This document shows, piece after piece, positions 57,967 through 64,000 of a stretch of 64,000 nt of DNA. Position numbers and translations under genes: made by a program. How positions within the stretch are numbered: position 1 is the first letter of the stretch; each line of letters begins with the position of its first letter. The notes beneath the pieces are model-generated. The model had not been told where the DNA came from. It was given only the letters and a program-made list of their open reading frames with translations, and did no database searches. This stretch comes from Candidatus Pelearchaeum maunauluense (lineage in GTDB: Archaea; Thermoproteota; Nitrososphaeria_A; Caldarchaeales; Caldarchaeaceae). Location: the NCBI GenBank assembly GCA_030059675.1, contig JANVYQ010000003.1, forward strand, positions 138,822 to 202,821, in the 5' to 3' direction.

Positions 57967-59084
57967 GCTACGCGCGTTAGCGGCACATAGGAGAGCATTA
58001 GCATGGCTATTACGCCTATCATAGCCAGCTTCCTCCCGCGTGAGAGTGGCGATACCTCATCTAGGGGAGCTATGTCAGGCGCTCTATGCATCAGCAGTAT
58101 TATTAGCAGAGCCATGAAGAAATATCCAGTTATAGCGAGGATTCCCAACGCTATGTATGAAGCTATTATGTGCTGGCGACGTGATAGGAAGCTGCGGAAT
58201 ATCCTACCCCCGTCTAGCTGCCATATTGGGAGGAGGTTAAGCGCGGTTACCACCATTCCCAGCCATGCTGCGAAGCCCACGCTCATGAAGAAGGGGACAG
58301 AATCAGGGTTTCCATAGAGCATCTTAATCAGGTGGAATATGAGAGGCGGGCTGTAAAATACTGCGCCCTCCTCCACAGCAGAGCTTATCACAGTCAGATA
58401 CTGCTCAGCAGGAATCCACACGGCTGTCTGGAAGGCGAGAAACGTAACCAGCACTCCAACCATGAATCCAGCAACAGGCCCGCTAACACCTATGTCAAAC
58501 ATATCATCGCGATTCACCAACGGGTCTCTCTGGAAAATCACGGCGCCAAAGGTTGGGATGAAGCCTGGGAGACCAGGTATGAAGTATGGGGGACTGGCTG
58601 ATATCTTGTCAATCCAAGCAGATATCTTATGCCCCATCTCGTGTATGAAGACTATGGAGAATATCGCTATTGTGAATAGGAGTGATTGGATTATTATCTC
58701 GGATATTCCATATTGTATTTGTAGGAGCTTGTGTATGGGGCTTGAGGAGCGTAGATACCCGTCTGCGCCGACTGTAGCTATCGTGGCTGTCATCATCAGT
58801 ATAGGTATTCTCATGGAGCCCTTCTTTGGCCTGCTGTAGGGATACACCTTAATCTGAACTCCCCGTTCAGTCTTCTTCGCGGTAGGTAAGTACCCCAGCT
58901 CCCGCATCTTAAGAGCCGCTTCCTTAAACCTCTCCTTTATCCAAGTATCCTCAATATCAAAAGTAAGCACCCCAGCATCATAATATAGGTCTCTAACCCT
59001 GAAGTTGCTAGTGATTATTCTCTTTATCTCTTCTAGACGCGGCTCATAGACGCTTGACGCGCTAAACACACCCTCATATACCAC
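57963..59084 (-). CDS. Site-2-type membrane metalloprotease (M50)
   Basis: 373 residues. After an about 100-residue soluble N-terminal domain, about six membrane helices carry the zinc motif FIHEMGHKISAW and the second motif LLPIWQLDGGRIFRSF. These intramembrane proteases release regulators or clear signal peptides. It overlaps the LarA-like gene convergently by 4 nt. Confidence 0.9.
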   Translation of the reverse strand: MVYEGVFSASSVYEPRLEEIKRIITSNFRVRDLYYDAGVLTFDIEDTWIKERFKEAALKMRELGYLPTAKKTERGVQIKVYPYSRPKKGSMRIPILMMTATIATVGADGYLRSSSPIHKLLQIQYGISEIIIQSLLFTIAIFSIVFIHEMGHKISAWIDKISASPPYFIPGLPGFIPTFGAVIFQRDPLVNRDDMFDIGVSGPVAGFMVGVLVTFLAFQTAVWIPAEQYLTVISSAVEEGAVFYSPPLIFHLIKMLYGNPDSVPFFMSVGFAAWLGMVVTALNLLPIWQLDGGRIFRSFLSRRQHIIASYIALGILAITGYFFMALLIILLMHRAPDIAPLDEVSPLSRGRKLAMIGVIAMLMLSYVPLTRVA

Positions 59085-59166
59085 GCGCCTAGATAAAATG
59101 ATTATCTTTAGTCCTTTGGAAAGGCTTATAATAACCTAGTTTGCATTAACAAATCTACGCTGGGTT

Positions 59167-59673
59167 ATGGAGACGCTCATACACGGCGATAATAAGCTGG
59201 AGGTAGAATATCGTAATGCACGATTTGAAGACCTGCTTCAAGTCATGAATATAAACAGGATATGTTTGCCCGAAAACTACACGTATAGCTTCTTTGAGTC
59301 TATTTTACGGGATTATCCAGCCGCTTTTTGGGTGGCAATACATAACGGTCGCGTCGTCGGCTACGTAATGTGTAGGATTGAAAGGATATTCTCAAAGTTT
59401 GAAACGCTCCGCGTGAAGAAGGCTGGTCATGTTGTCTCTGTGGCCGTTCTCCCAGAGTATAGAAGACGCGGCATAGCATTCGAGCTTATGAGAAGAACAC
59501 TCGACTCTCTTAGAGATGTGTATAGATGCGATGAGAGTTATCTTGAGGTTAGGGTAAGTAATGAGCAGGCTATACGGCTTTATCAGAAACTGGGGTATAA
59601 GATACATGAGAGAAGTAAAGCCTACTACATGGATGGTGAAGACGCGTACGTCATGGTAAGACGCCTCAAGTAG
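59167..59673 (+). CDS. GNAT N-acetyltransferase (Ard1/RimI type)
   Basis: 168 residues. CLPENYTYSFFESILRDYPA, HVVSVAVLPEYRRRGIAFEL (acetyl-CoA loop) and YLEVRVSNEQAIRLYQKLGY match archaeal N-terminal acetyltransferases, which acetylate Ser, Ala or Met at protein N-termini. It ends in an 8-nt convergent overlap with the next gene. Confidence 0.92.
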   Translation: METLIHGDNKLEVEYRNARFEDLLQVMNINRICLPENYTYSFFESILRDYPAAFWVAIHNGRVVGYVMCRIERIFSKFETLRVKKAGHVVSVAVLPEYRRRGIAFELMRRTLDSLRDVYRCDESYLEVRVSNEQAIRLYQKLGYKIHERSKAYYMDGEDAYVMVRRLK

Positions 59674-60367
59674 GTATTATCCTCCCCACAAGCTTGGCAG
59701 CTTCTTCCAGGTCTTTATGACTATCTGTGCTAATCCACTCCACATTTTCATAAGGAATAGCCCTAAGCATACCATCCTTAGCTAGTGATGGGAATGTCGT
59801 CTTTTCAATATCACCTTTTTCAGGCAAGTATTGAAAAATCGACGGCCTAAAAGCGTAAACTCCCGCGTTAATGTAATGTTGGGGAAGCCGCGGTTTTTCG
59901 GTGAATTTCAGAATCCTCCCATTTGATTTGTCGAATTCTATAATGCCGAAAGGTGATGGTAGATGAACCAACGCTATACAACCGACTACATCCTTCTCAT
60001 CAAGCATGGGAAGAAGCTTACGCGGGTCTAGGTTTGTGAGTATATCACCATTAATCACTATGAACTTATCTTCATTTGAGAGCAAGTGCTCGGCGTTCTT
60101 TAAAGCACCACCTGTTCCCAGGGGCTCGTCCTCGATGGCGTATCCTATCTTAACACCAAGCTTATGGCCGCTTCCAATCTCATCAACAATCTTCTCCTTT
60201 AGATAACCAGCGCATACCACTATTTCGTCTATTCCATAGTGTTTTAGCCATTCAATCTGCCATTCTATTATTGGTCTTTCGGAAACCGTGAGAAGTGGCT
60301 TAGGTACCGAGTCTGTGAGTGGTCTTAAACGCTTCCCATAACCGCCAGCTAGTATAACACCCTTCAA
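59666..60367 (-). CDS. Sugar-1-phosphate nucleotidyltransferase
   Basis: 233 residues, N-terminal pyrophosphorylase domain only. VILAGGYGKRLRPLTDSVPK, IVINGDILTNLD and INAGVYAFRPS fit mannose-1-phosphate guanylyltransferase/glucose-1-phosphate thymidylyltransferase-type enzymes. No left-handed beta-helix tail is attached, but a separate hexapeptide-repeat protein is encoded 3 kb away. Substrate unknown. Confidence 0.88.
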   Translation of the reverse strand: MKGVILAGGYGKRLRPLTDSVPKPLLTVSERPIIEWQIEWLKHYGIDEIVVCAGYLKEKIVDEIGSGHKLGVKIGYAIEDEPLGTGGALKNAEHLLSNEDKFIVINGDILTNLDPRKLLPMLDEKDVVGCIALVHLPSPFGIIEFDKSNGRILKFTEKPRLPQHYINAGVYAFRPSIFQYLPEKGDIEKTTFPSLAKDGMLRAIPYENVEWISTDSHKDLEEAAKLVGRIIPT

Positions 60368-60424
60368 GCCAGCATCACCATCTAACCTAAACTCCGTAGT
60401 AATTTGTTTTTTGGATTATTTAGC

Positions 60425-61903
60425 TTATCGCGCAACTCTTACCCGTGTCCCTTCGCGGGTGTCCTCAACTATCAAGCCTATCTCTGATAAACGGCTTCTT
60501 ATAGTGTCGCTTAGGTCATACATGCTCCTGCGGCGTAGCTCGGCTCTAACCTCAATCAAGATATCAAGCAACTTCTCTGCATCTGCCGCGAGCTTGGGTG
60601 GTTTATAGTCCAGGAGTAGGCCAATAGAATTGCATAAATCAAGAATGTTCTTGGATATGCTCTGGAGTACTTGGCTGGAGATTTTGCTACGTTTATTTAT
60701 GAATGAGTTCGAGTGTCTAACGAGTTCATACAACTGTGATAACGCCTCTGGAGTGTTAAAGTCATCGGCCATGGCACGTATAAATCCCAGTCTAGTCGCC
60801 TCAACCTTGCTAAGAAACTCTCTCTCCTCGGCATCAATATCCACATCATCTTTTGTCTCTGCAAGTAGGCTATTCACATGGTCAAGTAGCCCTCTTATTC
60901 GCATAATATTCTCCAAGGCCTGCCTCATAGAGCTCTCACTATAGTCTAGTGGGCTTCTATAATGTGATGAGAGCATGAAGAGCCGTATTGTGTCTGCGTC
61001 ATAGTTTTGGAGTGCTTGTCGTATGGTTATGAAATTCCCCAGCGACTTATGCATTCCGCGCCCGCCAACGGTGAGCTCGCCAGTATGTAGCCAATACTTA
61101 ACAAAGGGCTTCTTACCTGTAAAGCTCTCTGATTGTGCTATCTCATTTTCGTGGTGTGGGAAAACTAGCTCCTGTCCTCCTCCATGAATGTCTATCTGCT
61201 CCCCTAGATACTTCATACTCATAACTGAGCATTCTATATGCCATCCTGGGAACCCCCTCCCCCATGGGCTTGGCCATGAGAGCGGATAATCTGGGGGAGC
61301 CTCCTTCCAAAGAGCAAAGTCAGCTGAGTTTCTCTTACGTGGATCGGGCTCTATTCTATGCCTATCCAGCTCCTCCCGCCTTATCCCCGATAACTTACCA
61401 TAATCATCAACCTTCATAATATCAAAATAGACGCTACCATCAACGCGATAAGCATATCCCCTAGAAATAAGCCCCTGAACCATCTCAATAATCTCAACAA
61501 TATGCATACTCGCGCGCGGCTGTATGTTAGGTCTTCTTATGTTGAGCATATCCATATCCTTAAAGAATTCCATCATGTACTTATCAGCTACCTCCATCGG
61601 ATGTTTTCTCTCACGCGTTGCTCCGTGTATCATTCTATCTTCGCCCGTCTCCCTAAGATGGCCTACATCCGTGATGTTTCTCACATATGTTACGCGATAG
61701 CCCACGCTCTCTAAGAACCGTATTATGGCGTCAAACGCTATGTACGTTCTTGCATGACCTAGGTGAGCTGAGTCATAAACCGTCGGGCCGCATACGTACA
61801 TCTTTACATGCTTCTCTTCATGCGGCTGGAATATCTCCAGCCCTCGTGATGCGGTGTTGTAGACCGTTATTTTCGGCGGGTCTGCGCAGAGCGGCAACTC
61901 CAC
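60425..61903 (-). CDS. cysS: Cysteinyl-tRNA synthetase
   Basis: 492 residues, class I. MYVCGPTVYDSAHLGHARTY carries the zinc Cys and HIGH motif, WHIECSVMSMKYLGEQIDIH and HHENEIAQSE complete the zinc/cysteine site, and the KMSKS element reads MHKSLGN. Complete with C-terminal helical domain. A Cys-accepting tRNA is not in the window. Confidence 0.96.
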   Translation of the reverse strand: MELPLCADPPKITVYNTASRGLEIFQPHEEKHVKMYVCGPTVYDSAHLGHARTYIAFDAIIRFLESVGYRVTYVRNITDVGHLRETGEDRMIHGATRERKHPMEVADKYMMEFFKDMDMLNIRRPNIQPRASMHIVEIIEMVQGLISRGYAYRVDGSVYFDIMKVDDYGKLSGIRREELDRHRIEPDPRKRNSADFALWKEAPPDYPLSWPSPWGRGFPGWHIECSVMSMKYLGEQIDIHGGGQELVFPHHENEIAQSESFTGKKPFVKYWLHTGELTVGGRGMHKSLGNFITIRQALQNYDADTIRLFMLSSHYRSPLDYSESSMRQALENIMRIRGLLDHVNSLLAETKDDVDIDAEEREFLSKVEATRLGFIRAMADDFNTPEALSQLYELVRHSNSFINKRSKISSQVLQSISKNILDLCNSIGLLLDYKPPKLAADAEKLLDILIEVRAELRRRSMYDLSDTIRSRLSEIGLIVEDTREGTRVRVAR

Positions 61904-62086
61904 ATCCCACTCTGACTTCGCCGATTTATCCGTCGAGCCCTTTTTATTAGGTGTCGGTGCTGATTAGCTATACCGTAAAGTTTATTAACTTCTTCATCTT
62001 TCAATAAGCCGAAAGAAAAGCCTTATAGGTGAGTGTTGAAGGTGCACTATATCTCAAATATATGGATTTCGGGGTGATGTGGGAAA

Positions 62087-63022
62087 ATGGTGAAGAAAAG
62101 CTGGAAAGATACGGTCTTCTGCCCAGAATGCGGAAATGAAATGCTAGTAACAGACCCGCGCACAGGTGAGGTTAGCTGTCCAGTATGCGGATATGTTGTA
62201 CAGGAACGAGATGTTGATATGGGTCCTGAATGGAGGAGTATAGATGAAGAGGAAGAGAGCAGGAGCAGAGTTGGAGCACCGCTCTCAATAATGTATAGAG
62301 ACCACGGCCTCTCAACAGTTATTGAGAAGATTGACGAAGACGCCGCTGGTAGAAAGTTATCTAAAGAAGCACGCGAAAAGATGATGAGATTAAAGAAGCT
62401 TGACGCCACCTCTCAGGTAAACTCCTCAGAAACAAGAAACTTACAACAGGCTGTTAACATACTCCAGATATACGTGGATAAGCTGCACCTATCGCAACCC
62501 GTTGCTGAGAGGTCAATGCTCATCTATAGAAAGGCGTTGAAGGCAGGTCTTGTGAGGGGAAGGTCTATACGCTGCATAATGGCGGCCGCCGCATACGCTG
62601 CGTGTAGAATGATGCGAACTCCCCGCGACCTCCGCGAGTTTGAACGCGCTTTCCCAGTAGTAAAGAGAAAGACAATAGCGCAGGGATATAGACTGCTGCT
62701 AAAACATCTAGGGCTCAAAGTACCAGTAGCAGACCCATCAATGTACCTGAACAAGATAGCGTCAAAGGTTGGCTTGGACCAGCGTACTGTTCAGGAAGCA
62801 TTACGAATTCTTAATGAGGCTGCCAAGAAAGGGGCCACTGTGGGTAAGGACCCTGTAGGTATTGCTGCCGCGGCGCTATACATGGCTTGCCAAGAGACGA
62901 CTCAGAACCTAACCCAGAAGGACATAGCTAGGGCTGCTGGTGTTACTGAGGTAACGGTCAGAAATAGGTTTAAGGGATTGAAGGATATTCTAGAGGGCGC
63001 CACGCAGGAGGTTAGCCACTAA
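62087..63022 (+). CDS. tfb: Transcription initiation factor TFB
   Basis: 311 residues. Zinc ribbon (FCPECGNEMLVTDPRTGEVS, CPVCGYVV), B-finger (MGPEWRSIDEEEESRSRVGA, LSIMYRDHGLST) and two cyclin folds (about 110-205 and 210-305). It recruits RNA polymerase to TBP-bound TATA boxes such as those noted here. The rather weak spacing of the upstream AT-rich patches leaves its own promoter unclear. Confidence 0.97.
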   Translation: MVKKSWKDTVFCPECGNEMLVTDPRTGEVSCPVCGYVVQERDVDMGPEWRSIDEEEESRSRVGAPLSIMYRDHGLSTVIEKIDEDAAGRKLSKEAREKMMRLKKLDATSQVNSSETRNLQQAVNILQIYVDKLHLSQPVAERSMLIYRKALKAGLVRGRSIRCIMAAAAYAACRMMRTPRDLREFERAFPVVKRKTIAQGYRLLLKHLGLKVPVADPSMYLNKIASKVGLDQRTVQEALRILNEAAKKGATVGKDPVGIAAAALYMACQETTQNLTQKDIARAAGVTEVTVRNRFKGLKDILEGATQEVSH

Positions 63023-63044
63023 ACCGTCTCCCCTCCCCTATCTT

Positions 63045-63353
63045 TTAGAGCACTTCTATATTCTCTTCAGAAAGACCCAACGACACTAGTAGGTCTTTTA
63101 CTCTGTCGCGATGGTCGCCTTGGAGAAGTATTAAGCCATCCTTAACAGCCCCACCGCACGCGAGAGCTGTCTTTAGACGTGAAGCCATCTCTTGGAGGTC
63201 CTTTTTAGTTCCGTTAAGTCCCTCAATTACCGTGAGTGGCCTGTTCCACTTGCGTGTTTCTAGACGGACTTTTACTCGTTGTTGCTCCCTACTTATGGTG
63301 CCGCAAACGCAGATTGATTGTGGTAATCCGCATGTAGGGCATATCTCACCCAT
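63045..63353 (-). CDS. Translation initiation factor aIF1 (SUI1)
   Basis: 102 residues. A short CxxC pair at the start (EICPTCGLPQSICVCG), then KVRLETRKWNRPLTVIEGLN, LKTALACGGAVKDGLILLQG and DHRDRVKDLLVSLG of the SUI1 fold. It monitors start-codon selection on the 30S subunit. ATG 63353 is chosen because a CATAAAATC box lies about 24 nt upstream on the minus strand; ATG 63404 is unlikely. Confidence 0.93.
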   Translation of the reverse strand: MGEICPTCGLPQSICVCGTISREQQRVKVRLETRKWNRPLTVIEGLNGTKKDLQEMASRLKTALACGGAVKDGLILLQGDHRDRVKDLLVSLGLSEENIEVL

Positions 63354-63411
63354 TATTGTATCTCCAACCGATTTTATGGTGTGTATTTCTTCAGATTTAA
63401 ACATTAATGGG

Positions 63412-63996
63412 TTATCTGGGGCTGGTTGGTCGCTCCCCTGCCTCGTAGGCCTTCTTCCGCTTCTCGTACTCCTCTCTGGTTGATATTTGTTTTGCTGGGA
63501 TTCCTGCTACAACAACGCGCGGCTGTACGTCGCGGGTTACGACCGCACCAGCGGCCACTACCGCGTCCTCCCCAACCACCACACCAGCGAGAATAACGGC
63601 GCCGCACCCAATTACAGCACCACGCTCTATAACCGTTTTTACAAGCCGCCGCGACACAGGGTATAAGTCATTAGTAACCCTGACACAAGGGCCTAGGAAC
63701 ACCCTATCCTCAACCTCCGTGAGATGAGGCAAATACACCTGAGACTGTATATTCACATCCCTCCCTACTTGTACGGCGCCATCCAGCTGTGTTCCACTAC
63801 CAATTCTGGAAGATTCCCCAACATTACTGCCAGACCTTATCAGCACATTATGCCCCAGCTCTACTCTATTTCCCAGTCTGATATCTTCATAGAGGATGCA
63901 CCCACTCCTGACTATGCAGCCCTCACCTATTAATGCGCCTGAGCTGATGGAGTCAAGCTCGTCTATCCCTATTACGCCTCGATACCTGCCAAGCAT
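63412..63996 (-). CDS. Left-handed beta-helix transferase, hexapeptide repeat
   Basis: 194 residues of hexapeptide repeats ([LIV]-G-x4), e.g. ALIGEGCIVRSGCILYEDIR and VFLGPCVRVTND, ending in a loop-helix tail (GIPAKQISTREEYEKRKKAY) as in sugar O- or N-acyltransferases (WbbJ/GlmU-C type). The ATG is 4 nt from the window edge, so a longer N-terminus outside cannot be ruled out. Confidence 0.88.
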   Translation of the reverse strand: MLGRYRGVIGIDELDSISSGALIGEGCIVRSGCILYEDIRLGNRVELGHNVLIRSGSNVGESSRIGSGTQLDGAVQVGRDVNIQSQVYLPHLTEVEDRVFLGPCVRVTNDLYPVSRRLVKTVIERGAVIGCGAVILAGVVVGEDAVVAAGAVVTRDVQPRVVVAGIPAKQISTREEYEKRKKAYEAGERPTSPR

Positions 63997-64000
63997 GGAT

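Noticed and set aside
1..64000. CRISPR arrays, insertion sequences, rRNA genes and a replication origin
   Set aside because: I found no regularly spaced direct repeats, no transposase or terminal inverted repeats, no rRNA sequence, and no orc1/cdc6 gene or origin boxes.

Overview
This window reads as the chromosome of a thermophilic archaeon of the TACK group, most likely the Thaumarchaeota/Aigarchaeota side (Nitrososphaeria sensu lato). The evidence is a full archaeal information-processing set (TFB, aIF1, aIF2 alpha and beta, aIF6, aEF1 beta, ribosomal L31e, L44e and S27e, FEN1, Lhr helicase, HerA/NurA, VCP-type ATPase), an ESCRT-III/CdvB-like division protein, A-type ATPase subunits, HMG-CoA reductase, F420 genes, short leaders with TATA boxes about 25-30 nt before the start codon, and tRNA genes with several short introns at canonical and non-canonical positions. 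The exact lineage is inference. I see no rRNA, CRISPR array or intact insertion sequence.

Layout. 1-3.7 kb: 3'-truncated herA and nurA (minus strand) beside three small winged-helix proteins that share an N-terminal domain. 3.7-5.1 kb: small membrane proteins, one membrane-protein gene broken by a single TAG, and tRNA-Leu with a D-loop intron. 5-10 kb: agmatinase-like ureohydrolase, initiator tRNA-Met, YcnI-like surface protein, DUF169, GSA aminomutase, pyruvate kinase. 10.1-11.6 kb: a beta-propeller (Vgb-like) gene broken by a stop and several frameshifts. 11.6-18.3 kb: tRNA-Thr, a CBS/ribosome-hibernation-factor fusion, tRNA-Arg(CCT) with two introns, a CdvB-like protein, UspA, LeuRS, DUF434, tRNA-Arg(TCT). 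18.4-28.4 kb: housekeeping (DUF192, Trm5, FEN1, VCP, aEF1 beta, geranylgeranyl-reductase-like flavoprotein, nitrilase, acylphosphatase, A-ATPase C and H subunits, DUF59) and tRNA-Gln with two introns. 28.4-34 kb: a class V aminotransferase, a metal-type ABC transporter with binding protein and permease fused, facing a DtxR-type regulator across a tandem palindromic operator, a DPS-like ferritin and a methyltransferase. 34-46.6 kb: homocitrate-synthase-like enzyme with RAM domain, L44e-S27e-aIF2 alpha, two degenerate thiolases, TauE-type exporter, tRNA-Ala, aIF2 beta, HMG-CoA reductase, and the L31e-aIF6-prefoldin-FtsY run.

The most interesting locus is 46.6-50.1 kb: a tightly coupled operon encoding a short SMC ATPase whose nucleotide-binding motifs resemble SMC5/SMC6, a protein whose C-terminus resembles the Nse4 kleisin, and a protein resembling the MAGE/Nse3 double winged helix. 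I read this as a minimal archaeal SMC5/6-like complex. It is followed, in convergent overlap, by an Lhr helicase.

52.9-64 kb: zinc-ribbon membrane protein, acyl-CoA dehydrogenase, a nitroreductase-cofD-cofC operon for F420 side-chain synthesis, a LarA-like protein divergent from it on one shared palindromic TATA box, a site-2 protease, N-acetyltransferase, sugar nucleotidyltransferase, CysRS, TFB, aIF1 and a hexapeptide-repeat transferase. Start codons were chosen from TATA spacing, Shine-Dalgarno sites and family N-termini; several remain uncertain and are flagged.
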